64,000 bases of DNA from Odobenus rosmarus divergens (lineage: Eukaryota > Chordata > Mammalia > Carnivora > Odobenidae): positions 90,677 to 154,676 of the forward strand of contig NW_004451870.1 of NCBI RefSeq assembly GCF_000321225.1, in the 5' to 3' direction. The translations under genes were made by a program, and so were the position numbers. Every line of letters starts with the position of its first letter. Within the stretch, counting starts at the first letter, position 1. Positions 45,144-57,625 of the stretch are shown here, piece after piece. The notes beneath the pieces were generated by a model. That model saw only the letters and a list, made by a program, of their open reading frames with translations, searched no databases and was not told where the DNA came from.

Positions 45144-47812
45144 ACCCTTATGGATTCTTTATGTTCTTCCCAGAGTTGATTGCTTTTAAAGTTTTTTAGC
45201 CTTACCATTTCTTCTGAACCCCATGTTTGCTTTTGATTTTTCAGTTCAGAAACCAAGACCCATGGATGTCCCTTAAAATAATACTTTCCTTTCTTATTAA
45301 TATCTTTAAATCCTTAGCTATGTACATTTACATAAAACCACCGAAACCTAAGAATAAGGAATTGGTAATTTGAACAATTTTTAAAAATAAAGTTATCATG
45401 ATTGCTGCATTAATTCTTTACAGTTTATATGAGTTAAAGTGATTAGAGTGGCCATAATGATCCCAACATTTCTCCGAACTACTGAGATCTAGCATTTTGG
45501 CTACATAATTGTCACCTTGACACATTTGCAAAGGACACTCACTTTTCACTTGAATATATTTTCTTATTGCTGTTTTTCTACCACTCGATGGTTTCTTAAT
45601 GCAAAGTATCTGCCGCATGGTTTCTAGTGTCTCAGTGTATATAGTATCAAAGTCGTGATAAAGACCTATGCCAGTATTCCTATTGCAGATTCAAAATATG
45701 TCGTCTCTCTTATAAAAATTATGCACTAATCCTCTGTTTACTTTTCATCATCTAAATGCAAGAGATCATTGTTTAAATCATACATTTTCAAATTTTCATT
45801 AAAGAATGAAATAATTTTATTAAAGAGGCGGAATAATAAGAATGATGTAATTTTCTACATAAATAAAAAAATAAGAAAAAATAAAAGTTATCCATAGCTT
45901 TCTATCGCTGGGTAGCCACTAGAAGTATTTACACTTAAGCAATGTAATTGTGATCTGTTAGCTTTTAATTAGTGAGGTCCTTTCTTCTCTTATTCTGAAG
46001 TAAATTGTTTAAAGCATTATGTGTGCTTTATGGCATTTCTGAATAACAAATTTTTAGACAGGCAAGAGTTAACCTTTGCTTAAATTTTCTGTAAGAATCT
46101 GAGACTGAATGATAATCACTGAAATTTAAAGTGATTGACAGCGATGTAACAATTTTATCTTGTAAAAATTATGTAAAAGAAAAAGCATTATAGTATATAA
46201 AGCTTGAAACAGATGATAATATTCTGACATTTGGGAGACATTCAAGTGCCAGACTTTTATAACTCTTTCAAAGATGCGTGTTGACCTATTCAGAAAAAAG
46301 ATGTCCTGATCCACAACCCAAATACCATAAATTCCCTTTGCATGTCCTCAAGCACTAAAGAAGAGCAGTGCCCATGTTAATATATATTTTCTTTGCCATC
46401 TTCCAAAACTTCATGACCTTTCTATCCTTGACTTAATTATACAAGACAAACAGAAATTATATTCCCTGTGGGTTTACTTATCCCCTAGTATTGAGCAGAG
46501 GGAATGAGTAATCATAAATGTAAGAATGGAGAATAGAAGTTATATAACGAAAACAAATTGGAGAGTAGTTACTGGCTTCATAAAAACATTCATTTAATTT
46601 TGAAAAGCCCTTATTTTCTTTAACAAAGCATGGTTAAATTTAATCACAAACATTTTTAAGAACTAATATATAAAATTGTATATATTGGATTTGGAATTAC
46701 AGTGCAATTATTTTATAATTTATCTGGTAGTTTACTCAGGTTTTACTCAAGAAATATTTATTGAGTGCATCTTTTATAATACACCTTTTGAGCAAATACA
46801 CTTCCTCTGTTTGGGGAGGCATTATTTAATACTAACCATATCAACATTACTGACAGGGAGCTGTGGTGAGACTTGTTTTAAAAATTGTTCCAGAATGATT
46901 TTTTTAGGGCATAGGATTAAGCACTGATTCAAGAACTGTATGGATGCCAAATTGATACTATTTTCCAGAAGGTGTTATGATCCCATCCACAGTTGAAGAA
47001 ATTATCTAGGAAAGTAACGGTATCTAATATGTATAGGGTAAATAATATTTCTGTGTATTTTGTTTTTGATTATCTTACTCTGGGGGTACAGAGAAAAAGT
47101 TGACACTGATCAGCCTGTGTAAGGGATCTCTTTCTGAACGATAAAAAGTTAAAAGATAGAAAGGAAAGACAGAAGAAATGATATTAACATTTAAATAATA
47201 AGGATATTTTGACTCAGTGTGTTCAGGAACTAAATATAACTGTGCTGTTTCAAAAGATCCCAGCTGGAAGAATGTTCCCATTTATTAAATCTGTCTCTCA
47301 AACTCGCTGATAAGGTTTTTGAACCAATAGATCTTAAAAGGAAATGCATCAAAAAGTAATAAGCATTTCAGCGCTAGTTCTGAGGTAACAATATTCGGTT
47401 GAGAGACTGGTTGAGATTCTACTTTTATGCGTAAGAGTTCGGAGGTGTCCTAAGAAAAGTCAGCTGCCTTTGGCATTACATTTATTCCATTATAAGTGAT
47501 ACTTCATGAAAGAACTTTACTCTCTTTACAATTAGGAAGATCGGTCCTCTTACCAAGAATGAGCCACTGACATCACTTCCCCTCTTAGTTACAACTTTTC
47601 CTCAGACAGCATGCTCAGGCTCATTAGTGTCTCAAAGAATGCGATCAGGGATGGGAGGGGTGAAATGGAGTTATGGTGGAGAAGCAAGGACTGAGGAATT
47701 GATGTGGTACCATTTCTCTCTTTCCCTTTTTGTGCACATACCCAGTTAATGGACATCTAAGGCTCCATTTAAAAAACATGCATAGAAAACTTGAGCCCTG
47801 TAGATTGGTTAT
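45144..47812. other. Unique AT-rich sequence
   Basis: TTTACTCAAGAAATATTTAT (about 46742) may be a scrap of an old repeat. No gene or RNA was recognised. Confidence 0.45.
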
Positions 47813-47824
47813 AAAGAACTAAAC

Positions 47825-47962
47825 TGGGTGATGGGTAGTAAGGAGGGCATGTGTTGTGATGAGTGCTGGGTGTTATACACAACTAATGAATCATTGAACA
47901 CTACATCAAAAACTAATGATGTACTTACTATATGTTGGCTAACTGAACATAAAAAAAAAACC
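47825..47962 (+). mobile_element. 138-bp LINE-1 type-B tail
   Basis: TGGGTGATGGGTAGTAAGGA, GATGAGTGCTGGGTGTTATA, CACTACATCAAAAACTAATG, TATGTTGGCTAACTGAACAT and an A-run. The flanks AAAGAACTAAAC (47813-47824) and AAAAAACTAAAC (47963-47974) match at 11 of 12. Confidence 0.9.
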
Positions 47963-47974
47963 AAAAAACTAAAC

Positions 47975-49333
47975 CAGACAGTGAATTATCAAAATAGTTA
48001 AATAAGTCATTCTTCAACAGCCAGATGCCCTATAGGGCAAAGTCAAGTAAGATGAAAGTCCTTGACATAAGTCCTTGAATAGTTTAGTTCTGCAAAGGTG
48101 ACCCCCCCCCAAAAAAAGAAATCGACTACTATGGTGCCACATAGTACAGGTGGTATGATACATAGGACTCTTTAGAGCCATAGACAGAATCCTACTGTAC
48201 TGATGAAGAAAGGCTTTTGGGAAAAGGTGACCCTGGTAAAGGGATGAGAATGACTTAGCTAGATTAATAAGAAGGAGAAGGTTAGAATTTTTAGAATGTC
48301 CTAAGAGCTTGTGCCAGTATTCATGCACACTTGAAGGTATAAATAATACATCAAAGCAGGTGCTCTAAATGATGGTGGGAGAGTATTGGAAGCTGCAACT
48401 AAGAGAGGTCGTCAGAAGACCAGATCCTGGAGGGGTATTAGTTATAGATAAAGATGACACATTTTACCCTGAAAGCTATAGAGAGACAATGAAATCCTTT
48501 TTAGACCTCATCAGGTAAGGAAATAACCTCTATTCTGTTCTACAATAGTTGACATGTCTAGGAAATTACTATACGCCTTGCCTTAAATATGAAAAAGTGT
48601 CCTAAATGAAAAGACAAATTTTAGCTTTGTTAGGAATAAAACTTGAAAGTTAAAAGAGCAGACTGCTACTTTTGGAACTCTTGTTCAGAACTGATGAAGA
48701 TAACTAGGGTATTCCTGAATATTTTCTGCATACTTTTATCTAATTGAGTTAGGTTGTTAAGTTGCTTTCTCTTGATGCTCCTAGTTTATGTGGTGGAAAA
48801 TAACAAAATAGCACTTCAGAAGCAAGCACACAAACACTCTATGTTATAATGAATTTAAAATATGAAAATTTACAGACAGTCCATAATGGACATATAGATT
48901 GCTGTGAATTTACACACACACATGTACCTACCCCCTACAAATATATGTACATATAATATTGAACCTTTTCTTTCTTAAGCATTTGTTAATTTTTCCTAAC
49001 ATATGTTGCCTATAGTTTGTTTGAACTCTCAGTAATTTATTCATCTGCATTTGATAAATGACTCATGAAATTCCTCGCATTTTTATCATTTCGATACAGC
49101 AGTACAGGGTTAATTTACTATATCCAGTAATTTCAAGTAGAACAATAACAAATATTTTCAGCTGATTTCCATTTCTATGTAACCTGCTCTGACTTTGAAT
49201 AGGTGTTATATAAAAGATATATAATACACTAATCTCAATGAAGAAAATGGGAAAACTGCAATAAAAACATGATGAGTTTACAAAGTTTGTTCAATTTGGA
49301 AGTTTTATCTAGCATTTTATAGAGCTTTATAGT
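47975..49333. other. Unique AT-rich sequence
   Basis: About 48370-48540 may be a fragment of the long old repeat (GTGGGAGAGTATTGGAAGCT, CCTGAAAGCTATAGAGAGAC). Otherwise nothing. Confidence 0.4.
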
Positions 49334-49347
49334 CTATTTTAAAATAT

Positions 49348-49545
49348 ATTTTTTTAAAGATTTTATTTATTTTTTAACAGAGAGAGAGACACAGCGAGAG
49401 AGGGAACACAAGCAGGGGGAGTGGGAGAGGGAGAAGCAGACTCCCCACAGAGCAGAGAGCCCAATACGGGGCTCGATCCCAGGACCCCGGGATCATGACC
49501 TGAGCTGAAGGCAGTCGCTTAACCAACTGAGCCACCCAGGCGTCC
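49348..49545 (-). mobile_element. CAN-SINE, antisense, exact target duplication
   Basis: AAGATTTTATTTATTTTTTA, GA-rich region, AGCAGACTCCCCACAGAGCA, GGGGCTCGATCCCAGGACCC, head complement ACTGAGCCACCCAGGCGTCC. The flanks repeat CTATTTTAAAATAT exactly (49334-49347 and 49546-49559). Confidence 0.96.
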
Positions 49546-49589
49546 CTATTTTAAAATATTTTAAGTAAAAAAAAACTGTTTCCGTTTAT

Positions 49590-49810
49590 TGAGTGTTGGA
49601 ATCCCTGATGCACCACTTCCTAGCCGAACGGGCTTTGGGCAAAATTTTTTAACATATGTATGTCTCAATTCCAGCATTTGCAAAAAGGGGATAATCATAT
49701 ACTAATAACTTCACAGATTTCATGAATTCATGCATGTAAAGACCTTTAAAACAATCACTGGCAGGTAATGAGCACTTAGTATTTATTAACTGGTATTATT
49801 ATTGTTATTA
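49590..49810 (+). repeat. MIR SINE
   Basis: CACCACTTCCTAGCCGAACG, TTTGCAAAAAGGGGATAATC, ACAGATTTCATGAATTCATG and GGCAGGTAATGAGCACTTAG in MIR order. Confidence 0.65.
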
Positions 49811-51270
49811 TTTTACTTTGAGGTTAAGTACCTGGGTTCCTGTATCTTGTGTTAGGGCAAAGTTAGTTGCATCTGATTCCAAATCCACGTAAGTGTGATC
49901 TATAGTGTCCCTTTTATTTTTCTCCAAGCTGTAATATTATGACCCTTTCCCTTTGCTTCACTGGTTTTAAAAACACTGCTGAACTTTCAAGGATTAGTTC
50001 AATCCTACATATCTTGTTAAGGTTTGTCTAAACACTTCATCCTACAAAGCTCCTTCTTTGTTAGCATCTTGTCTTTCTGACCTGTCTTCTCAATAGTAAT
50101 GTATTAATGTCAGAGAGATTTGTAACTTACCAGCGCCTTGCAGATTACGTGCTTGGTTAATAAGTCTTTCTCATTCCTTCTCTTCATCATCATTCCATAA
50201 ATGAGAAACTGGATTACCTGGATCACAGAAAGACTAGGTGAATTATTATCCAAATTTTCAAACTCTTTCCAATGTGTCACCTTTATTAGCCATAACTCAC
50301 TCCTTCCCTGGGCTTATCCAACCACCCCTTTTAGTGACTTTTTTTTAGACCCTTTGTGTACATTTGCAGCTAAAGTTATATTGAAAGGATGACTGAAATA
50401 ACATAATTTTTTTAAGTGCTACAAATGATACACATTGGCCTTTTCCTAAATCACCTACTTGTTCTAGAAAAATTCAAATTTGATTGGCACAATTTTCTTC
50501 TCTAAGAAAAAGCAGCTTTCAGCTAGGGAAAGTGAAAGCTTCATCTACTGAGTGTCATTACAGAACTGTGCCCCAGAACAGAAGCTTCCAAATTCTAAGA
50601 AAGCTTAATTGGATGTTCTACCCGGCAATGATAATATGGTTCATTTCATGATCAGATGAGATTGAGAGAGTTGAGTCTTTTCTGATATTCAAAGTCACGT
50701 GGTTGTTTTCCTTTAATTTAGCATTTTGATAAAGCAAGATTTATACTTCAGAGATCAATTTATACATTGAGATAAAGATTTTGATTCATAGATCAAAATA
50801 CAGGAACAAAATTTATTTTATTTTATTATTATTATAGTATATTCTTAGTGATGTTTTAGTATTAGATTATTCATGTTTCAAAAAATGATCTTGCTGAATA
50901 GAATCAGATGATTCATTCTTCTTTCCATTGTGGGGTATACAAATTTGGATTATGTAGGAGCAGTGCAGGAGAAGATAACAGAGATAATAAAAAAACCTTT
51001 CACTACATGCCTTTCACACATGTAGAATCTGCCTGCTCCTGTGAATGGTTTGTGACCCTCCAAACAGAGCAATACCAAAATAACATGGTTTGGAATGGCC
51101 TCTCCCCACAGAATGTGCTGGAAGCCACATGGAGGAACGTCATCTGTGTTTTTGATGAAAGAAGCTTTGTTGTCAACTTCATCACTTTAAGGTCTACTCA
51201 GAATAAGGAAGCTGGAAGCAATAATCCAAGAGTTTTTGGTGCAATTTATCTATTCTAATTAAAAAAATAA
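49811..51270. other. Unique AT-rich sequence
   Basis: The overlapping frames at 50908-51258 (plus, 116 codons) and 51003-51185 (minus) show no recognised family. No gene is supported. Confidence 0.45.
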
Positions 51271-51280
51271 TATGCTTTTT

Positions 51281-52083
51281 TCCATTGGATATTTTTTCCT
51301 GATTTGTCAAAGATTAGTTGACTATAGAGTTGAGGGTCCATTTCTGGAGTCTCTATTCTGTTCCATTGGTCTATGTGTCTGTTTTTGTGCCAATACCATG
51401 CTGTCTTGGTGATCACAGCTTGAAGTCAGGGAACGTGATGCGCCCAGTTTTGTTTTTCTTTTTCATCATTCCCTTGGCAATTTGGGGTCTTTTCTGGTTC
51501 TGTACAAATTTTAGGATTTTTTTGTTCCAGCTCTTTGAAAAATGCCAATGGTATTTTAATAGGGATGACATTGAAAGGGTAAATTGCTCTGGGGAGGATA
51601 GACATTTTAATAATGTTTATTCTTCCAATCCATGAGCATGGAATATTTTTCCATCTTTTTGTGTCTTCCTCAGTTTCTTTCATAAGTGTTCTGTAGTTTC
51701 TAGAGTATAGATCTTTTACCTCTTTAGTTAGGTTTATTCCTAGGTATCTTATGGTTTTTGTTGCTATTGTGAATGGAACTGATTCCTTAATTTCTCTTTC
51801 TACAGTTACATTGCTAGTGTATACAAAAGCAACTGATTTCTGTGCATTGATTTTGTATCCTGCCACATTGCTGAATTGCTGTATGAGTTCTAGTAAAATT
51901 TGGGGATGGAGTGTTTTGGGTTTTCCAAATAAAGTATCATATCATCTGCAAAGAGGGAGATTTGACTTCTTCTTTGCCAGTTTGGATGCCTTTTATTTCT
52001 TTTTGTTTTCTGATTGCTGAGGCTAGGGCTTGTAGTACTATGTTGAACAGTAGTGGTGAGAGTGGGCATCCCTGTCGTGTTAG
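51281..52083 (-). mobile_element. Inverted 5' segment of a second twin-primed LINE-1
   Basis: The minus strand reads ORF2 from [16 protein letters not shown] sequence (about 52080) past the RT catalytic site, whose bases still encode FADD at 51941-51952 although one base is missing just upstream, then 51426-51866 ([57 protein letters not shown]) and on to the DPQLY region near 51340. Less decayed than the 37-kb element. The left flank shares ATGCTTTTT (51272-51280) with the right flank of the 3' segment (53477-53485). Confidence 0.9.
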
Positions 52084-53476
52084 ACAGCTACATATAGAAG
52101 AATGAAATTGGACCATTCCCTTACAGCATACACAAAGATAAACTCAAAATGGATGAAAGACCTCAATGTGAGACAGGAATCCATCAAAATCCTAGAGAAG
52201 AACATAGACAATTACCTCTTTGACGTCGGCCACAGTAACTTCTTTCAAGACATGTCTCCAAAGGCAAGTGAAACAAAAGCAAAAATGAACTTTTGGGACT
52301 TCATCAAGATAAAAACCTTCTGCACAGCAGAGGAAACAGTCAACTAAGAGGCAGCCCACGGAGTGGGAGAAGATATTTGCAAATGACATTACAGATAAAG
52401 GGCTGATATCCAAGATCTATAAAGAACTTCTCAAACTCAACCCTCAAAAAACTAATAACCCAGTCAAAAAATGGGTAGAAGACATGAACAGACACTTCTC
52501 CGAAGAAGACATACAAATGACTAACAGACACATGAACAAATGCTCAACATCACTAGCCATCAGGGAAATACAAATCAAAACCACAATGAGATACCACCTT
52601 ACACCAGTTAGAATGGCAAAAATTAACAAAACAGGAAACAATAAATGTTGGCAAAGATGTGGAGAAAGGGGAACCCTCTTACACTGTTGGTGGGAATGCA
52701 AGCTGTTACAGCCACTCTGGAAAACAGTATGGAGGTTCCTCAAGATGTTAAGAATAGAGCTACCCTATGTGCTGTGGTGAGTGATGTGAATTGTGTAAGA
52801 CTGATGAATCATAAACCTGTACCCTTGAAACAAATAATACATTATATGTTAATAAAAATAAAAGAAAAAAAAAAAGAATAGAGCTACCCTATGACCCAGC
52901 AATTACACTACTGGGTATTTACCCTAAAGACACAGACATAGTGAAAAGAAGGGGCATGTGCACCCCAATGTTCATAGCAACAATGTCCACAATAGCCAAA
53001 CTGTGGAGGGAGCCAAGATGCCCTTCAACAGGAGAATGGATAAAGAAGATGCGGTACATATATAACAATGGAATATTACTCAGCCATCAGAAATGATGAA
53101 TACCCACCATTTGCATCAACATGGATGGAACTGGAGGGAATTATGTTAAGTGAAGTAAGTCAAGCAGAGAAAGACAATTATCATATAGTTTCACTCATAT
53201 GTGGAACATAACAATAGCATGGAGGACTATAGGGGAAGAGAGGGAAATCCAAAGGGGGAGAAATCAGAGAGGGAGATGAGCTATGAGAGACTATGGACCC
53301 CGAGAAACAATCTGGGGGTTTCAGAGGGCAGGAGGGTGGGGGGAGGGGTAACAGGGTGATGGGTATTGAGGGCACGTGCTGTGATGAGCACTGGGTGTTA
53401 TACTTAACTAATGAATCATTGAACACTACATCAAAAACTATGTACTATACAGTGGCTAACTGAACATAATAAAAAA
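52084..53476 (+). mobile_element. 3' segment of the second twin-primed LINE-1, type-B tail
   Basis: It begins in ORF2 at [18 protein letters not shown] and continues through [21 protein letters not shown] deletion in the VNKTKRQ motif makes a stop at 52345. Further ORF2 pieces follow ([20 protein letters not shown], then the [19 protein letters not shown] end). The type-B 3' UTR runs from about 53215 (GAGAGACTATGGACCCCGAG, GGTGATGGGTATTGAGGGCA, GAGCACTGGGTGTTATACTT) to the A-tail. It is interrupted by the nested 104-bp tail at 52770-52873. About 35 L1 bases are missing at the inversion join. Confidence 0.92.
52770..52873 (+). mobile_element. Nested 104-bp LINE-1 type-A tail
   Basis: TGCTGTGGTGAGTGATGTGA, TTGTGTAAGACTGATGAATC, TGAAACAAATAATACATTAT and an A-rich tail. 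It is flanked by a perfect 20-bp duplication, AAGAATAGAGCTACCCTATG (52750-52769 and 52874-52893), which is host L1 ORF2 sequence. So it is a separate later insertion into the type-B L1. Confidence 0.97.
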
Positions 53477-53486
53477 ATGCTTTTTA

Positions 53487-54924
53487 TACAATCGGGGTAT
53501 GTTAGAAAATAATCTCTTTTGCTTTTCCTTGTCCTGTCTATATATCTATCTGTATATCTCCATGGCAATTGTCCATTTTTAATCTCAATTTTAAAGCCTT
53601 TCCCAAGAGTAGCCTGCCTTTTATAAGATAAGGATACCTATGTTCCTATGTTCTAGGAAACTTGTGTTCTGATTTGGCAAATCAAATCAAATTCCATTGC
53701 CTAATCTCTAAATGAAGCTGTTGGATGAGATAGCATCAGATGCTTTTAAGGTTTAAATGATTCTATCATATTAGATCTTCTTTTAACATTTCTCCCTCTC
53801 TTTTCTCTCTCTTTTTACTTTCCTCCTTCCTTTTGATGTCAGAAACTATTCTTGGAACAAAACATATAACACCTCTGCCTTTATGGAGCTTATGTTATAT
53901 TGATCATAAGTTGAAGAAAATAAGTATATGGTTATATAATGGGGATGGGGAGTAAGATTAGTGCAATACTCCCAGAGTAGTGCGTGGTCTGACAAGAGAG
54001 GTCTGCTGCAGTCAGTTAATCATATGGTCAAGGGGAATAAAATTGACTATCCCTACTTGATTGAATTAAGTAAGCTCTACTGGATTTTCAGAAAAACTGT
54101 AAAGAATCACAGTCTGACAGAGAGATCTGAGACTCAATCAGATACTCCTATATTCCCTATGTTTCTGAACAGAGCAGGACACCCCCCTGCTTGAAAAAGA
54201 GGAAGCTTAAGAAATGATGCTATTATAACACTAAATGTATTGACTATGAAAATTGTTCCAATCTTTCATCAAATGGGATGGGTTAATTTAGTAAATATAT
54301 AGGGAAAGAGAGATAAAAAAGTTTGGGGGAGACTGTTGGATCCTGGCTCAATACTTACACTAATTCCTGATGTTATAGAACCTCAGTGAATTATATTAGT
54401 AAGGGAGAGTTTGAGGGTAAGGGGATAAATGAAAATGAGCTAAATATGCCTAAGGCAAGAATCAGTAGGGTGTCTAACTCCAGGATCTCCCCAATTCCTG
54501 ATTGTAAAATTATATAGGTGTGCTGGAGCCATTTTGTATCTACTTACAGAGTTGATGGTGTACATCTCTTTCTTTCTGCAGTTTGGTAACTTGCCTTTGG
54601 TAGCTCAGAGGTGGCCATGGTGGAAGTGTTTATGGAAATTGACAAACACTACAAATCAAGATATATTTTTCCCCCAGAAAGCTGTTGTTAACAATTTACC
54701 AGCACAAGGAAAATAACAAATCCCTATACTGGCTTCCTTTAATTTTTAATGAGTTATTATACTGGGAAGGCAAAGTGGAAGTTTTGGGTTATTTCTATAG
54801 GGCAAAGAACTCTGGTTGGGTTGCAGGATATAACTGGAAATTGTGCTCTGGTGGGGAGGAAGGACATGTGCGTGGGACAGTTTAGATCTTATTAGGTGGG
54901 GACATTTTGGATTAAGGGAACAAG
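53487..54924. other. Unrecognised sequence
   Basis: About 53840-53935 resembles the start of the long old repeat (TATTCTTGGAACAAAACATA, CTTTATGGAGCTTATGTTAT). The rest, including open frames at 53961-54194 and 54685-54885, matches nothing I recognise. It may contain an old LTR, but I see no clear ends. Confidence 0.4.
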
Positions 54925-54925
54925 G

Positions 54926-54956
<31 letters not shown>

Positions 54957-54959
54957 GGT
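54925..54959. repeat. (GT)n then (GGGT)n
   Basis: A GT run of about 12 units, then TGGGTGGGTGGGTT. Only three full G3 tracts, so not a canonical quadruplex. Confidence 0.95.
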
Positions 54960-56046
54960 TAAGAATCAAGTAAAAAAGAACAAAATACATCAAAGTACAG
55001 TGATCCATTGTGTTCAAAGTGATGCCCCAGTGACTGTAACCAAGCCCTATTTCTAGCCATGACTGATTAATTCTCAGGCAGATACAAGGGCCACATTTGA
55101 ATAATCAAATTTACTGTTACTGGGATTTAATTTGAGCTGAGACATCTGGAAGATTGGAGGTCATAGGAACAGTGTAATCTTATGGCAGGTGATATTTTGT
55201 TTCTGGAGGATAATAACACAGATTTGGCCCTGCTGGCCATGGCTTATTCCATCCCTAGTGAGATCATGGATCACAGTCTTATTCTATCCTTGTTCACTAG
55301 AATTCTCAGCCCAGTAAAGCACTTTTCAGAGAAACTACACTTTCATCATTAGTCTGTTCCTAATTGGAAAGAATATTTAAGAGTTGTCTGGACCCTGGCA
55401 ATGAAAATAGGGAGGAGATCTGTGGGTGAAAAGTACAGGATGGATCTAATCTAACATTACTTTCTCCTGTAGTCTTTGACTTCCTTCTTTTATATCAGGC
55501 TTCTGGCGTTTTACTATTACTTAGCACGAGTCATCTTTTGATCTTGGTTTGCTTTGACTAAACCGACAAATTATTAGAATCACAGTTAGTTACCGCAAGC
55601 TGTTGAATTCCAAATTGTTGTGTGTTCACCCGTAGCAAAGACTTAAGCCTGATCCAAAATCATACTCTGCTCTTCATGATTGAGTGTTTGCAAAATTTGC
55701 GGTATAATGCTTTTATCCTCTATTCTGATTTTGTGTTTCACTAATTGAAGCAGTTGAGAAGCTATAAATGTTTGAATTGGGTAAATTTTTAGATTGGTAC
55801 CGCAAGAAAAACACAATGGAAACATTACAAAGCAGTTTGAGGAATTGGGAGGCTCCAGATCCTTTGAATGCTCTGGATACCCTTATTTCAATGATTACGG
55901 TTACTTAATTTCCTATTAGTATATATTCCATATAAAAGAATTAGTGAGGTTGTGAATTTAATGGGTCCTTTAGTTAAGCACCCCACAGAATCAATTCCTA
56001 TATTTGATATTTAGTAGCTTCAGCTCTATGGTGACAAAAGATAGAA
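54960..56046. other. Unrecognised sequence
   Basis: No gene or element with clear ends. Confidence 0.4.
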
Positions 56047-56104
56047 GGTTCTTTTTTCTTTTCTCTTTTCTTTTCTTTTCTTTTCTTTCCTTTTCTTTCT
56101 TTCA
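56047..56104. repeat. (TTTTC)n polypyrimidine tract
   Basis: Pyrimidine-only on the plus strand, pentanucleotide unit with variants. Confidence 0.92.
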
Positions 56105-56512
56105 GCATTGTAACGTACAGGAACTGAGTATCAACCCAAGTCTTGTGGTAGGGTTTTCAAGGGTTGTTTTTAAGGTATTCTCACTTTAAATTATTCTGTA
56201 CCATTAGATATAGTAAAGATTCTAGATATAGTAAGGAATTTTTCATCCTTTGTTGTTTCTTTGGTTACCAGAATCAGTAACTTGATTGGCTAATTCACTG
56301 CTCTGTACCATTATGGGCTAGAACTTTTCTATCCTGGAAAATGGGAAAGTATCCCAGTGCTTTTGTTCCATGTTGACCATATAACATATTTCAAAAAGAT
56401 AAATTTCTCGAAGGATCTGTGGCCCTTGCCCTACTCCGGTATCTAATTCCGTGTTTGTTAAGGTGTCTGTGGATGAAAGCAATAGACACAGTTGTGATGG
56501 TCTAGGCCTTTT

Positions 56513-56709
56513 TTTTTTTTAAGATTTTATTTATTTTATTTGACAGAGAGAGACACAGTGAGAGAAGGAACACAAGCAGGGAGAGTGGGAGAGGGAGAAG
56601 CAGGCTTCCCGCCGAGCAGGGAGCCTGATGCGGGGCTCGATCCCAGGACCCTGGGATCATGACCTGAGCCGAAGGCAGACGCTTAACGACTGAGCCACCC
56701 AGGCGCCCC
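56513..56709 (-). mobile_element. CAN-SINE, antisense, young, exact target duplication
   Basis: T-run, AAGATTTTATTTATTTTATT, CAGGCTTCCCGCCGAGCAGG, GGGGCTCGATCCCAGGACCC, head complement GACTGAGCCACCCAGGCGCC. The flanks repeat TGGTCTAGGCCTTTT exactly (56498-56512 and 56710-56724). Confidence 0.96.
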
Positions 56710-56724
56710 TGGTCTAGGCCTTTT

Positions 56725-57589
56725 GATGTAACATTCTCACAGACTGGCCATCATGATGTAGCTATGTTTTATATAAGGTAAACACAATAATATGCATTTT
56801 AATTACTTTATAATCTGCAGACAGTGGCATATGATATAAAATTGTACATGAAACGTGGGTATTAGATACAGGTGACCTGGCTTGCCAAATGATTTCACAA
56901 TCATAAAATATTATGCTATAATTTCAATGACATAAAGTTGATGGTAAAAAAAGGCTGGGAAGCCTTCCTATGGCTACCCAAGACCTATTGGGATCTAGGG
57001 CCTGAAGAGGAGAATACCATCTCTACCAACCTAAGTATATTGTCCACAAAAACCTGGAGAGTCTTCAAAAGCAGCACTTGCTCCAAATCTTTTACCTTTG
57101 TACCTCCCAGTATATTCTCTTGAGAATATATCTTCTGTATATTTCACAATAAATTGTACCTTCTATAAGAACACTATATCACAGTTCTTTCCTTCTCTAA
57201 AACTCCTACCTAATCTTTTAGAAGACTGAGTCACAAACTTTGGTTAAAAAAATTTTTTGGTAAAAAAAATGAGGTAAAAAGGAATGTTTCTTGAAAGGAG
57301 AATGACATCATTTATAAAGTTAAATAGCTAGCTAATTAGGTCTCGTGAAGGACAGAAATCCAACTTAAACTGCCTTAAAGAGGAAATTCATTGACTAATA
57401 TGGCTGCTACAGTGTTGGTTTGATCCAGCACCTCAAGACCTTCACCGAGAAATCAGCTTCTTTCTATTTCTCTCCTGCCTTTGTACCACTCTAAAGTTGA
57501 CTCCTTCTATTGTGTCATAGGACTGCAGCCATAGGCTCCTGAGGGTACATTCTTCCTGGTTTATATTGAGGGAGAGAGAGAGAGAGTGT

Positions 57590-57625
<36 letters not shown>

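Noticed and set aside
50908..51258. 116-codon plus-strand open frame
   Set aside because: Unrecognised, overlapped antisense by another open frame, and ends at the L1 insertion. Length alone is not enough.
53487..56046. Possible LTR or ERV remnant
   Set aside because: Some phrases feel LTR-like, but no TG..CA ends, polyadenylation context or flanking duplication could be identified.
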